From contig CM026563.1 in NCBI GenBank assembly GCA_015143295.1, positions 1,674,001 through 1,738,000 on the forward strand: DNA of 64,000 nt, read 5' to 3'. The notes under the pieces were generated by a model, which worked only from the letters and a program-made list of their open reading frames with translations, had not been told where the DNA came from and made no database searches. This DNA comes from Tetracentron sinense (lineage: Eukaryota; Streptophyta; Magnoliopsida; Trochodendrales; Trochodendraceae). A program made the position numbers and the translations under genes. Shown here one piece after another: positions 10,193 to 23,041 of this stretch; within the stretch, counting starts at the first letter, position 1, and each line of letters opens with the position of its first letter.

Positions 10193-11909
10193 GTGAAGGA
10201 AATGGTTGCTAGCCGTGAGACGATGGAAGAACAATGGATGACCTTGGGAGGCAACGTAAGTCGACATGAGGTTTCCACCACCACAAGGGGAAGGTCCAAG
10301 GACTATCATGCTGCAATGGAGGCAAGGCTTTTAAGGGTGGAGCTTGGTTTCCAAGATGGTGAAGCTCGGTTCGAAGAGCTGGGCACTCACCTTGATGGCT
10401 TCGAGGATAGGCTGGACGAACTTAGAGGGGAAATGCAAGGAACCCTTAATGAAGTCATGTATACCGAGCAGCAAAAGATGAGTTCCTTAGAGGCCCGGGT
10501 GATGGAGATGTTGACTCTGTTGTAAAGCCAAGTAGAGGAGATGCGTGGCGAGTTCGCCGTGTGGAAGAGGGCCATGGCCAATAGGGGATTGGCTACCTAG
10601 GAGGCACCTAAGGTTAAGGCGCCCAAGCCCAAGACATTCAATGGCACCCAGGATGGTAGGGAGTTGGACAACTTCTTGTGGCAAATGAAGCGATACTTTG
10701 AAGTAGTCTCCCTCGTGGACGAGAGGATGAAGGTATACACGAAAACCCTCTATCTTATTGATACAGCTACTCTTTGGTGGCGCCGACGTTATGCAGATAT
10801 CGAGCGAGGAACGTGCACCATCGACATGTGGGAAGACTTCAAAAGAGAGATTAAGAGGCAGTTCTATCCCGAGAACGTGGAGTACTTGGCGAGGAAGAAC
10901 TTGAAGTGGCTCAAGCACACCAGAACCCTCTGGGAGTATGTGAAGGAATTCTCTACCCTTATGCTGAAGATCCCAGACATGACCGAGAATGAACTCTTCT
11001 TCAACTTCATGGATGATCTTCAGCACTGGGCCGAGTTAGAATTACAACGGCGGGGAGTCCAAGACCTTGCGACCGCAATGGCTGTTGCGGAACAGCTCGT
11101 GGAGTTCAAGAAAGACTATTCTTTCAAGCCAAGGAAGAATGACCATGAAAATGGGGTGGGGGGGAGAATGGAGTCCAAGCCCCAAGGAGAGACCTTCCAA
11201 ACCGAGGTGGCGTGAGGAAAGCAATGAAAGAAAGGCGGATAGGGATCAGTTCAAGGGAAGGGACTTCAACTGTTTCATCTGTGATGGCAATTATCGGGCA
11301 AGGGAGTGTCTGAAAAAGGAGTCCTTGAATGCCCTTATTGCCAAGGTGGATAAGGTAGATGAGAGCCTAGAGGTGGCAAAAAATGAAGGAGAGGAGCGGA
11401 GGATGGGATCCCTTCAGCGCCTCAACACGGTGACCCAGGAAAACACAACTATGCCCAAGGGTAAAGGGTTGTTGTATGTGGAGACAAGCATCAATGGAAA
11501 GCCCACACGTGCGCTGGTAGACACGGGAGCCACGCACAACTTTGTCTCAGTGGAGGAGGCAAACAGATTGGGCTTGAAGGCAGCTAAAGAGGCCGGGAAG
11601 CTCAAAACTGTCAACACAGAGGCTAAAATCATCCATGGTGTAGCTCGAGGAGTAGAGTTGCACGTTGGAGCATGGAAAGGGAGGGTAGACTTCTCAGTGG
11701 TCGGGTTGGACGACCACAAACTTATTCTGGGTATGGACTTCTTAAGCCAAGTAAAAGCAGCCCCAATGCCATATGCTAATTCCTTGGCGATCATGGAAGA
11801 TGAGTCCCCATGCATGGTGCCCCTGGTGCGCGGGACCAAATCAAGCACGGGGAAGTTGTCGACTCTGCATCTCATAAAGGAAGGGGAACGTGAACCCCTA
11901 AGGAAATGA
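10193..11909 (+). pseudogene. gag-protease frame of the gag-only element, disabled
   Basis: The frame opens at 10193. A gag capsid-type domain is clear at about 10620-11120 (WEDFKREIKRQFYPENV, LKHTRTLWEYVKEF). Two in-frame stops interrupt it: TAA at 10523-10525 and TAG at 10598-10600. Both sit where related proteins would have Gln, so each is a single C-to-T change. Near the G-run at about 11155-11165 the frame shifts. The downstream frame holds a knuckle-like CFICDGNYRAREC, in which the usual His is Tyr, and then an aspartic protease motif ALVDTGATHNFVS. Coding ends at 11909, shortly before the polypurine tract. Confidence 0.85.
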
Positions 11910-11978
11910 GTGCAAAGGAAGCAGAGAAGACATTGAAGGAAAAGCAATGAGGACGTTGCGGAATTGAGTGAGGGAGAA

Positions 11979-12404
11979 TGTCATGGCCCACTCACTTAGA
12001 CTATGCAAGTAGGCATGCACAGTATAGAAGACATGTATATATATAGAGTATAGGAGTCTTGTATATATAATGTTGGAGGCTTGTATATAATAGTAGAGGA
12101 AGGGTGTAGACTCTCTAGAATTCTCTTCAAGAGGAGGTGGGAGAAGCTTTTAGAGAGATGGGGGTTCTAGAACTCTAGAACCCTCCCTTAAGTCTTATAA
12201 ATAGGGGATGGCCCCTCATTTGTAGATCATCCAAGAATTGTAGAGCATTCTTGTGAGTAATATAAGTGTTCAAGCATTCTCCAAGTGTGTGTTCTTCCAT
12301 CCTTTCTTTTGAGAAGCTAGTCCGGTAAGACTGACTCATCTAGGACGGACTCTAGATCGAGTGCCGCATGGTCGTGATCGAGGTGAAAAATTAAGGCCGT
12401 GACA
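11979..12404 (+). repeat. 3' LTR of the gag-only element
   Basis: Begins TGTCATGGCC, ends GGCCGTGACA, same length as the 5' LTR. It keeps the TATAAATAGGGGATGGCCCC core. Confidence 0.9.
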
Positions 12405-13770
12405 CTATGCTAAAGCAAAGGCTATTTTCGACAATTTGATTTGGCGAACCCCAGGGTCCACTGCGTATCTTTACCCGTGTGTCCTCATGTTCCTTTTCAC
12501 ACCCACATTTGACACCGGTTAAGCTTAACTATTTTAAAGTTAATATTTCACAAAAAAAAAAGTTAATATTTTAGTTTAATTTTTTTAACCAATTTTAAAT
12601 TACCTAACCAACTACATGAAAACATAGAAAAATTTTAAAAAAAATCTAATGCAAATTTTAGTTGGGTATTACCTCATTTTCTTTTCTTTTTCATGTTTTT
12701 ACAATATTCTCGACAATTAAACATAATGGTTGGTGAATCTTAAACATAGTTGGTGGACCAATGAGAACCTACTATTTTGTTATATTCCGATAGGTGTGGA
12801 CCAGCAGGGACCAATGAGGTCTTGCTATTTTGTTATATTCCGATGGGTGTGGCCTCTCTAAATTAGAGGTCTTAAGAACCATTAGTATTAGGGATGGCAA
12901 CATACCGGGTTAACCTGCCCCGCCCTTAATTGGGATGAGTTTGGAGAGCATTAAAACAGAATAGGGGTTGGTTTGGGGATTTGATGTTAAACCCAAGTTT
13001 GGGCCAGGGATGGGTTTAGGCAGCCCTGCCCATTTATAATACCAAATCATTACTTTACCCTTACTTTAGTACTAAAATTACCAATTTTTATAAATTAGTA
13101 TGAAATATAGCCCACACCCACTGCAGATGCTTAACGGAATCAGGGTTAAGACTGTTTTGAAAATTCTGAAGAACACCCCCCCGGGGGGCCGGCAACAGAT
13201 GTTTTCTATTAGGGGCGGGGTCGGGATGGGGGCGCCACGGCCCAAAGCCGCCCCCCATCCCTACTTCCCGTGCCTTGGGCGATGTCTTAAGAACTCCGGT
13301 CCCCAATGCTAACCACAAAACCAGTACTAACTGGAAAAATGATATCGTCCAGCAAAATAAAAAAAACCTTATTCCATACAAAGCCCAATTTATAAAATTT
13401 AAACATTATGGAAATATAAGAAACAGACTAAACGATGGATAACGCCAAGAAGTAAGAAGGCCACGCCACACTTTTTAAGACTATGCGCACGTTAACACCC
13501 AAAACCACCACTAGACTGAGACTAGTCAGTACTTTTCTCACCTCGAAAACCCCCCAATAAAGGCTGACTAAATCGTTTCAGGACATAAAGCAAAAGATAT
13601 CCCATCTGAGTCCTCTGCTCTTCCCCCTCACAAAAGCTGACAACAGAAACAACACACACTCTGATATCAGCTACTATTACCACCTTAGGCTTATATACAC
13701 CATCAAGTTGATTCAAGAAGATTCTCTCCACCCCGTAATTAAACAAACAAATGGGGGCATTATTAAGAAG
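12405..13770. other. Intergenic: degenerate inverted-repeat elements and patellin 3' flank
   Basis: 12465-12780 resembles a decayed copy of the CCACGTGTCC..TTAA family. A tandem pair of about 67 bp lies at 12768-12850 (ACCAATGAG..TATATTCCGATnGGTGTGG). A GGGATGG-rich, possibly hAT-derived block lies at 12890-13310, with a CCCCCCGGGGGG palindrome near 13177. 13320-13770 probably includes the patellin 3' UTR. Confidence 0.45.
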
Positions 13771-15597
13771 CTAAACCGTGGATTTACGCACAACGTATCT
13801 GTAAGCAGCGACCTTCCTTCTCCGAGAGATGGTGTTATCGATTGAGAGGACCATTCCACCGGCTTCTTTCGATGTGAACGAGTTATGAACCGGTTCTTCC
13901 GATGCTGGAATCGTCCTTGCCTTCTCAATCGCAATAATATAGCTCCCTTCGCCACTCGGCACGAACTCGGCGCTGTACTCAATGTCCCAGCCACCCACCA
14001 CTATATCCCAACTTATGGTTGCTCCAGCCTGATTATCAAATCCCAGATTTTATAATTTAACAAATCAATTATTTAGGAATTCTTAATCTTAAATACAAAG
14101 TAATTTAGAATTTTTTTTTTTTTTAAAATATATATATAAAGAAAACCTCAATCCCATCGATCTGTATGTTCACTTTCTCTCCTCCTTTGACAGTGAACTC
14201 GGACGCTGGTTTGGATGGACCGTTCTGCAAATCGCCGGGTCGACTCAGTCCCCCATATTGAACCGGAATGTTCTCCGGCTTTACATATCTGAACAAAAAA
14301 CGAAATCCCATTTCAGACCAACGGATTTCCGATCACATTAACCAAAAAGCGCAAAATGCAGAAGAAAATAGTTGGAAATCATCAAAACCCAGTAACAGAT
14401 TTTCTATATAAATAACAAGTTAAAGCAAAAGCAGTTGTGATGTATTGGAGTTGAATATCAAACCCATATCAGATTGAAGGCGAGTAGCTTCAAATCCTCT
14501 GCAAAATATACTAAAAACAGAACTATAATACATGGATGTAGAGTAAAGCTCCAAATATCAGAATCGTTCAGGTTCCCAACTAAATAACAAGAACAACCTA
14601 GAAATGGGAAATGGAGCTTGTTAGAAAATTATGTAAAATAGCAAACTGGAGAAGAGACTCACTTGTAGAGGGTCTCTGCAACATTTCCTTCTTTAGAAAT
14701 TACGAATTTGCTCTTGGTTCGTTGAGTTAGGAACGGACTGAACATTGAATACAACATACTGAAATACCATGGAACATTGATGAAAACCTACAACACAACG
14801 CCCACATTGAATATAAAAAAACATACCCAGATGTTCTTTCGCATAATTTAGTCTATAAAAAACAGAGAGATTACCTTCCGAGCCACCATTTCGGGGTAAT
14901 TATCTTGAAACAGAGAGAGAATCTGTTTCGAAACGACTCTGAGCTCTCTCTTGGGCATGTCTTTCAGGTCAGTCACCTGTATAAGCGAATTAACACCACC
15001 GGGCTTGAAATGCAGAAGGTTTATGCCTCTCTCGAGCACTTGAACTCTCCACCTGAGAAACCTCTTCAGCTTCTCTTCGTCTCCAAAAATCCTCTCGTAC
15101 ATTTCCTTGTCTCTGAAAAGCCCATAATCATTGTAGCAAACAGGGTGTCCTTCCTTATCGTAGCCATGCATGTAAGCGACCACACCTTCGAGCTCCTTAA
15201 AACCAAGATCCTCCTCAACAATGGTGTCTGCTTCGAACTCTATTCTCCAAGCCAAACATTTCTTCAACATGGCTAGCGAGTCCTGTACTCTAAAATCTCG
15301 CGCTCGGAGAAATTTTAACAGTATCACATCAGCCCTTTCGTCTCCACCCAAAAGAGGAATACCCCACATGGATCCTGATCCGTGGGAGGCCAAGAGCTTC
15401 TCTTTGATCTCTTGTAAAGCCTTTTTCTCTGAAGATTTCAGGTGGGTAACGAAGTACGTATCTTCTCTGAAAGAAGGAGAGCGAAGTGTCGCTACCTCCA
15501 TTAACGAAGTAACAAAACTTTTCTTGAAGGGCTTTGGAGAATCTCGTAGTGGTATTTGTGGACTCTGTTGGACTGAGATGGGTGATGAAGCTTCCAT
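13771..15597 (-). CDS. PATL: Patellin (Sec14 + GOLD domain phosphoinositide-binding protein)
   Basis: Four exons on the minus strand, joined by GT-AG introns in consistent phase: 15597-14875, 14787-14663, 14288-14147, 14028-13771. Product about 415 residues, near the size of the shorter patellins (PATL6 class). Domains: a short Ser/Pro-rich N-terminus, a CRAL-TRIO N-terminal helix region (residues about 50-110, LLKFLRARDFRVQDSLAMLK), the Sec14 lipid-binding domain (about 120-290) and a C-terminal GOLD domain (about 300-412, VVGGWDIEYSAEFVPSGEGS). Patellins bind phosphoinositides and act at the cell plate and plasma membrane in membrane trafficking and auxin-carrier positioning. Exon 2 ends TACAA|GTGAGT and exon 3 starts after TTCAG, together restoring a Lys codon. 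The exact paralog is inferred from length only. Confidence 0.92.
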
Positions 15598-15917
15598 TGA
15601 CGATTTTTGAGAGACAAAGATGAAATCTATAAAGAGAAATACAGATTACAAAGAGATTGAGAGAAGCCCTAGATATTGTTTTGCTTGTCTATCTATCCAT
15701 TTTAACTCTACAGCCCTGTTCGATTCTCTGAACTGCAGAGGTTTCTTTGGTTGCAGAGAAAGAGAAAGGGGATGGGGACAGAGGAAACAGACGTCCGAGA
15801 ATGGGAGCAGATTGTGTGAAAAGGAATCGAGCTCCCAAACACGTTTTGTTTAAAAGGTTTTTGGTAAATATTGAAATAATATAAGGATATATCTGCTCAT
15901 AATGATAAAATTTAAAA
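15598..15917. other. Patellin promoter and 5' leader region
   Basis: The region between the patellin start codon and the miniature Mutator-like element. No TATA box was assigned. The gene is read leftward, so the element at 15918 lies about 320 bp upstream of its ATG. Confidence 0.5.
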
Positions 15918-16284
15918 GGAGTCAAATTCTCTACGGTGATAACCGGATTTGGCAAATCCGGTTATCACCCCTAGAGTTCGCCACGTGTTTCCCTTGACAC
16001 CTCTTAACCGTGGGTAAGATTCATCCACCCCTAGGGTTCACCCATCCATTATTTTTTTTAAATATTAATTCTTTTTTGAAATTAAAAAATTGTTTTTAGA
16101 GCTTTTTAATATTAGAAACATTTTTTTAATTTTAAAAAAATAATTAATATTTTTTATAAAAAATCAAGGATCGATGGGTGAACCTTACCCAAGGTTAAGA
16201 GATGTCAAAGGAAAAACGTGGCGACCTCTAGGGGTGATAACCGGATTTGCCGAATCCCATTATCACAGTTGATGATTTGGCTCC
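15918..16284. mobile_element. Miniature Mutator-like element, complete, 9-bp target duplication
   Basis: Flanked by perfect 9-bp repeats AATTTAAAA (15909-15917 and 16285-16293). The ends are GGAGTCAAATTCTCT and the inverse of GGAGCCAAATCATCA. Next to the left end is a 16-bp-arm perfect palindrome (GGTGATAACCGGATTT..loop GGC..). The right end has a degraded version. Further in are CCACGTGTTTCCC..TTAACC arms, then an A/T core. There is no ORF. A 9-bp duplication points to Mutator-superfamily transposase. Confidence 0.88.
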
Positions 16285-16293
16285 AATTTAAAA

Positions 16294-19200
16294 ATTACCC
16301 TTGTATTTTATCCTTACGATTTTTTGATGGAAAAAAATTGGAAATTCAGAGAAATCCAGAGCTCGATTCCAAACTTCAAAAGTAGCTTGAGAGCGTGGCA
16401 AGCTATGAAGCTCTTAGTGTACATTGCGCACCCTCGTGAAAACCTTTAAACCGTGGGGAATGCTTGCTTGCTTGCTTGCTTATACGGACCAAAACCATCT
16501 TCTTCTCATCCATAGCTTATGACACATGTCGATGTAGCTAAGATTTACTAACCCTTATCTTATGGTTTGGTTGCTAAAAAAAAATAAGTAAAGAAATATT
16601 TTTAAAAAAAAATTAGATAATATATAATTAAAAATTGTATTAAAAATCTAATTTTTCTTTATTTTTTTCATGTTTTGACTTATTTTCTCTACAACCAAAC
16701 ATAACATTATGGTTCAATAACCTAACTTAGGATTTTAGAAAAAAAATATCATAAAAATTTTAATCATAAGAATTAAAATTCTTCAATTAGAGTTCAAAGG
16801 GCAGTTAAGAGGCACTGTGAGTTGGCCAGATAGTTTTTGGTCTGGCGAGGGCCAGACCAAATACGATCCCACTCTGAACACACTTCAAATGAAAAAGTAA
16901 ATTACACGAATAAAGAGGACCGTTCGAGCCGCTAGATTAAACATGAGTCGTGCAAAGAGGTTCTCATGGTCTTCTTCTAAGCTAACCGTAATGTTTCTTG
17001 TCCCTTTTAATACTTTTTTAATCATGATTAAATTTAAGTAAATTTAAATTAATAATTTTTTTTTTTTTTTAAAAGAGTGAGTGAATCTAACCACAGTTGA
17101 TGGACGGTAAAAAAGGGCGTGGACGAATGAGATCCCAGGGTCAGCTTAGAGCTGACCCTGAGGTCGGTTTTCCCATTTCCCATTAAAGATCGGTGGGGAC
17201 CCCTCTGCTGTAACTGTACCGTAGGGAGTAGAACAGTGGACTGGGGCTAAGGAAAGGTAGCAGGGGGTGCCGTTTGCAGTGGGGCCCACGAATGGCATTT
17301 TTTTTTTTTATGTTGTTATTAGAGGACGTTACGGTACTTTGCTTAGCCAACCACCCAATGAAATTTCAATACATTTCAAAAAAAAGTTTCTTCGAAAGGT
17401 TTAAAGGAAAATAGTTAACGTCATGTCTTATTGAAATATATTAATTTAGATACTGAAAATGATATACAATTCACTTAAAATATTTGGGCTTGACTTTTGG
17501 TGAGCCCTACATCATATATTCTTTTTTCAAGCTAACACCCTCTAAATTGTTTTTGAAATATGAATTTTTTAATTTTCCTTTTTCTTGTAGAAGATGACAT
17601 TATCTAAGATTAATTAGTAAATTAGCACATCACAATTATGGACTAAAAATTGAGTTTACCCGTGAACTCTAGTTAATATTTTTTTAAAATCTAAAGGTAG
17701 ATTGGTAAACCTTAGGATTAGTAACTTTTATCCATAATTAAACAGAGTTAAAAGAGGGACATGTAGCATTAAAAGGGGACACGAGACACACCTTATCTTG
17801 TCACCGATTGAAGAGATAATTATTTTCCAGCTTTAAGAGCGGGATACTGGACCAATGAGTTCTAATCTTAAGTTTCTATATGGATTTAATGGGCACGCTT
17901 ATCATTGCTCTTTCTAACTTGAGACTCATTTACTACTCAAACTTCAAAAATGATCTTCAAGCTTGTTTGCCGATGAGCTCGTATTCAAACAGCTCATGCC
18001 TACACTTACTTGAGAGTAATATAGACTGACACCGTGTTAAATGGTCACCTAGGTCCAAAAACACAACACTAGGTATACTTCGTAGGGATTCTGCCAGTAA
18101 ATTTATTTGCACCAGTAGCAGATCACCTGAAATGGGACCCACTCCAAAACCAATTCAAATCATAGTTAATTGATCGAACGGTTTGGATGAAGTCTTACCA
18201 GTTCCTATTTGTGATCCCTGATACACAATTGTGTTGGAACTTTGAATTCGAAAATTTGGACCCACGTTTGTAGGGACACGACCTGATTTTGCCTTGGATT
18301 TTAAAAACGACCTTAATAAGAAAGAGAAATGCTATCCCCGTTGCAAATTCCAAATTCTCACGATTGTAACATGTGTGGCTGTTTTTTTTTTTATTATCTT
18401 TAATAATAATAAAAAAGGTGAGAGACAATAAATTTCATTTTTTCAGTTCTCACAGTTGGTGTTTAGAAACTTTTTAAAGATAAGACCCAGGAAAGGAAAA
18501 TTAGGAGACAAAGTATAAGTGAGTGGTTAAGACAACTAATCATTTTACCCACTCAAGTCTTTTTCTCACAAAGTCAAAAGCTGGGCTTAATGGTTATAAG
18601 AGGTGAGAGGATTCTTACTAATTACTATGCTTAATGGGATAACTTTCTCCAGCTTTATGAATCATCTTATCTTTTCATTATCTTTCCTCCTTTTGCCAAT
18701 AGCTGTTGTTGGAGATGTCGTTTACCTTTCTTTTCCTTTCCTTTTCTTTCTTTCTTTTTATCTCCTTTCCTCAGTACTTAGTTCTTATCATGATTATATA
18801 GTTATCCACTTTGCTAAATGATGAGCGTGTCTTCCCACAATTTACCGAATTGATCGTGGACATCAGAGTAGCTTATTGTGTTTGGGAACGGTTCAAAGAT
18901 TATAGACAACTGGTCAAAAATGCTTAGCCATCCTTGCTTGTAACAAGCTCTTTTCGACATGGTTAGCATTCCCCTATATGTCAACCGATTACTGATTATG
19001 TTTAAGCGGAAATGTAAATAGTTGATATTGTTGTTTTAATTGATTGTAACTATTGGAAAAAAAATGTTTTAAACACTTGCGATAATGGGCAAAACATATG
19101 ACACTTTGCTATTGTTTTTTTTTTTTACATATTCAATAAATATATATATAGAAAGTAACTAGTTAATCAACATGTGACACTTTGCTATTGTTTTTTTTTT

Positions 19201-19309
19201 TACATATTCAATATATAAATATAGAAAGTAACTAGTTAATCATTCTTACATTTTTTATTTAATCAATTGCAACTGATTAATTTAATGTGTGTCACTCCAT
19301 CAGTAAGAG
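16294..19309. other. Gene-free interval with decayed inverted-repeat elements
   Basis: A (GCTT)n run lies near 16465. A candidate MITE at about 16560-16715 has arms TTATGGTTTGGTTGCTA and CAACCAAACATAACATTATGG. Palindromes are TTTGGTCTGGC..GGCCAGACCAAA (about 16837-16862) and CAGGGTCAGCT..AGCTGACCCTG (about 17138-17162). Degenerate members of the CACGTGTCC family lie at about 16990-17115 and 17640-17770. A tandem ~75-bp unit with poly(T) and ACATATTCAATA lies at 19105-19245. No gene is seen. Confidence 0.45.
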
Positions 19310-20250
19310 TAATGTTTTAAAACTCATACACGACACTAACCCGGTCAAGGGGGCGAGTTGGTCCAAACCGGTTGGACCGTCGGATCAACCTTGGCTGACC
19401 CAATGATGCTAAGTGATGTCATAAAATTATTTAATATTAATATTCTTTCTTATTTTCCCCTTATTAATAAATTTGATATTTTTTTAGGTGATCTGAGAGC
19501 TTAAATTAATACATAACTTAAATAAGAAAAAAGTTAACATGTTAATTCTAGAGGATCTTTCACTCCGGGGTCTTGGCATGAAATCAAATAAAGCAGTTTC
19601 TTCCCCTACAGAAAGCCTAGTTGAAGAGCCTAATGATGTAGGAACATCATCTTCTCCATTTAGAATCCCTCAACGATAGGCATGTAGGTGCGAGTCGGAT
19701 GCAGGAACATAGTCTCATCCTAGCTACCTTGAGAATTGAGCGCCCATCCAAACATGTACACAGTATATTTTTCACTTCCACGGCAGGAAAATCCTTCTTG
19801 AAATTAATAGAAAAACCTATTATAAACTATTAAAATATGTGATTTTTATTCGAAATTTCAAACTAAAGTTTTAAAAATATATATCAACCCTTCAAATCAA
19901 TGGAAAAAGTTTTTTTTTTTTTTTATCCTCACATCACCTTCTTGAGCTATTTTTATCTCTAATCTCACCTCTTTCCAATGTAGCATATCCTTCTTCTTCA
20001 TGATTTTGTTTCAAAATTCCTATATTATATTTTAGAATGAATAAGTAAAAAATTGTCTTTTTCTCAAGATGTGATTGGTTAAAAAAAAAATCGTCCAAGT
20101 TGAATGGGTCATGCCGATCTGGACAATTACAATCGGGTCATTCCAGTTTTGATAATCAAGTCATTAAAGAGTCAACCCAACTCATTAAGGTTATTGGGTC
20201 CCAGAATAACCGGTTCGACCCACCGATCCGATCCGGATTTTAGAACATTG
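19310..20250. mobile_element. hAT-like non-autonomous element, 941 bp
   Basis: Flanked by 8-bp repeats AGTAAGAG (19302-19309) and AGTAGGAG (20251-20258), matching at 7 of 8. The ends TAATGTTTTAAAA and inverse CAATGTTCTAAAA are imperfect inverted repeats. They are followed inward by GGTC/ACCGG-rich words on both sides. No ORF. An 8-bp duplication fits the hAT superfamily. Confidence 0.78.
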
Positions 20251-20258
20251 AGTAGGAG

Positions 20259-21463
20259 TATAAAACCTGAGAATGAACAATTATATGTGTCATTTCATTA
20301 CCTTATGTTTGGCTACCAAGAAAATAAGTAAGTAAAAAAGAGAAAAGAAAATTGGATAAAACAGAACGAAAAATTGTATTTAAAATACAGGAAAAAAATT
20401 ATGTTATCACATATTTTCTCGACAACAACGTAACAAACGTTATGTTTGGACTTTGGAATGGCTAACGTTCCTCTTATGTTTAAGCAACCGTTGTTTTTTT
20501 TAGGATGGTTAAGCAACCGTTTTTGCTTTAACCTTACAAGAATGCGACTGATATAAACTACCACCCACCATGTGTTGAATTGGGACATAGGTAGTTGATC
20601 GTACGGAACATAATGGGTCCATTAATAAAAACCCACCAAACTAACAAAAAGGAATTAATTAGGAAGACAAGAAAAAAAAGGAGACCAATTTAGGTAGAAC
20701 ATCTTCTAAAGCTTATGATATCGGCATTGCTTTAAATCACCCATATCATGGGAGGGATGCACATGAATGTCTCTAAAATCTGATAAGCCCCCAATTTCCA
20801 AGAAAATATTCGCAATCACGACCGTTGATTTGAAACATCCCTATTGATATTTGATGATATAGAAGATATCAATTATAAGGTAGGTACCATCCAAAAAAAA
20901 GGTAGGTGGCTTCCACTCAATTCTGGTTACCCCATTTGTGTATAAAGTCATACAAGGTTTGTAAGGTTGGGGACAGGATACCATCGAAACATAATTTCAA
21001 TTTTTGTCAAGGGTTCTTTGTTTCTTTTCATTTATTAGGTTATCAACCCTTAAAATAATGTACTTTCACATATATTTCATATTCGAGATTCGTCTTAAAA
21101 GGGATTTCTCCAAAAAAAAAAAAAAACTTCTAGGGCGTAACTAAGAGGTCCAAGGATGAACAGTAAACCAGAGTTCTCGAGATCAATATTGGGCTCCCCT
21201 CTCCATATGAGTCATGGGTTGTGACATGTGCTTCACGTGGGACTAATATTAGTCTAGGCCTAGGATACCCACATTATCAAAAAAAAAAAAAAATATTTCC
21301 AAAATATGGATTTCTCAAATTTTAATATAGAGAAGTTCAAAGTGAAGTAGGAGGGCTAGGTAGGACACCTGGCCCTTTAGTTCGGATGGCAAGGTGTTGT
21401 CTCATATATGAAAATTTCATTATTTGATAAGAACGCACATTGGACATTCCCCAACTCCCATAG
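20259..21463. other. Gene-free interval
   Basis: A possible MITE with an AAGAAAATAAG arm and an opposite TTTTCTCGACAAC arm lies at about 20302-20440. Poly(A) runs lie near 21112 and 21281. Nothing else was recognised. Confidence 0.4.
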
Positions 21464-21639
21464 ACATGCACCAGGGCTTTGGCCCATTGGTAAGTGTATC
21501 CCTTCCGTAAGGAAGTGGTTCCGGGTTCCATTCTCGTCAGGGTGCGAGTCTTCCACCCGTCCCACTAACTTGGGCAGATACTAACCCTCTAATTGGGGTT
21601 GTGGCCTAACCGTATTACCATTACAAAAAAAAAAAAAAA
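21464..21639 (+). mobile_element. tRNA-derived SINE with poly(A) tail
   Basis: An A-box-like TGGCCCATTGGTAAGTG and a B-box-like GGGTTCCATTCTC are spaced as in a tRNA-type Pol III promoter. A ~70-nt body and an A-tail of at least 16 follow. Direct repeats AACTCCCATAG (21453-21463) and AACTCCCAAAG (21640-21650) flank it with one mismatch, which is the target duplication expected of LINE-driven retroposition. Confidence 0.85.
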
Positions 21640-21650
21640 AACTCCCAAAG

Positions 21651-22674
21651 AGGATGAGACACAGCAGAGCAGGTACATGGAAACTGTCTACCTTATTTAA
21701 AATTTCAGTAATTGTAGGACCAAGGCTTCAGTCATCTGATGAAGAGATGTGTAGGACTAGAGCAATAGGTGGTCCATTAAACTCCTTATCACTATCACCG
21801 TCCACGTGGCTTAAGAACAAAGATTATTGAATTTGTTGGGAGGATTCTTTTCAATCTCTGAAACTCCGACTGATTAATAGATATGAGCCATCCATCCGAG
21901 AGTTGGTCCGAATGATGGAATGGTCCCCTTTGTATGAATTATGATGGACTGTACAGCTTATGGTTAGACCCATCATGGCAATTTGTGGGTCCCGCTATAC
22001 AATATAGAGCTCGTGTCAAATCCGACCCGTTTATAAGAGGTTTTTGAAACCCAAATTTAATTTAGTTTTTGAAACGAGAGTATTCGGGCCTCTTTGAGAA
22101 CCCGACTAAGTCCCTCGGGTGAAAAACAAGGGAAAGGGGCTCTTCCCTCGGATATATTCAATTGATGGTAACCGTGGATCTAAAGACCTCTATATTTCTT
22201 ACAGCAATGACTGTGACTTGACTATGATTAAAAAGAAGAGAAAAGAAAAAAAGACCGTGACTTGACACAAAATGTTTTGTCTTCTCTGCACCATTTGGGG
22301 GCGAATGAGTAAGGGGGATACTGGACTGGACCCCATCTAAGTAGATTGGATCAATCTAATGGTGGGCTCTACTCCATAGTTAGCAGAGGACCTGAGGTGC
22401 ACTGTATCGAAACGAACGACATGGATTCGTACTGGCCTTAAAATTTGAAATCTAAGACTTTAGAGAAGGTGTGAAAGCAACCTGAAAAAGATTGGGGAGT
22501 CGAAGACTTTGGCTACTTTTGTTTAGTTTCTTTTGAAAAACGAAAAGAAATGAAAAAAAAGGGTACAGTAGTAGTTGTCGCATACCACTGTAGGTTGCAG
22601 CGTTCCAGCGATGGTGTTGGCGTTGTATCATGTATGGAGTGATCATACTGCTGCCCCCACCACTTCGTCAAAGA
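21651..22674. other. Gene-free interval
   Basis: No ORF, repeat pair or RNA gene could be supported. Confidence 0.5.
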
Positions 22675-22683
22675 GCAGTCACT

Positions 22684-23032
22684 GAACTTGAAATTCTCTC
22701 CAGTTGTAACCGGACTCCTTGGAGTCCAGTTGTGCCCATGAGATCACCACGTGTCCTAATTGACACCCCTTAACTGTGATTAAGATTCACCACCCCTAGG
22801 GTTCACTCACTTATCCTTAGTTTTTAGGAAAAAATATTGAATTTTGTTTGACCGTAGGAGTTGGTGAATTTTAACCAAGGTTAAAAATAAATTTAATTTT
22901 TTTCTAAAAAAAGGATAAGTAGGTGAATCTTAACCACAGTTAAGGGGGTGTCAATAGAGACACAGTGACGACCTCAGGGGGCATAACTGGACTCCAAGGA
23001 GTCCGGTTACAACCGGAGAGAATTTGAAGTTC
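22684..23032. mobile_element. Miniature Mutator-like element, complete, second family member
   Basis: Flanked by GCAGTCACT (22675-22683) and GCAATCACT (23033-23041), matching at 8 of 9. The ends GAACTTGAAATTCTCTCC and inverse CGAACTTCAAATTCTCTCC are followed by a GGACTCCTTGGAGTCC palindrome on the left and GGACTCCAAGGAGTCC on the right. Then come CCACGTGTCC..TTAACTGTGATTAAG arms and an A/T core. The layout matches 15918-16284, but the palindrome sequence is different. Confidence 0.87.
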
Positions 23033-23041
23033 GCAATCACT

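Larger units (their letters stand above)
9729..12404 (+). mobile_element. Non-autonomous LTR retrotransposon encoding gag-protease only (TR-GAG type)
   Basis: A complete element of 2,676 bp. Two 426-bp LTRs (TG..TA and TG..CA) flank a primer-binding site, a gag-protease reading frame and a polypurine tract (about 11966-11978). It is bordered by CTAT on both sides (9725-9728 and 12405-12408). There is no reverse transcriptase, RNase H or integrase, so mobility would need a helper element. By eye the LTRs differ at about 25 of 426 positions (about 6%), mostly transitions, indicating an old insertion. Confidence 0.9.
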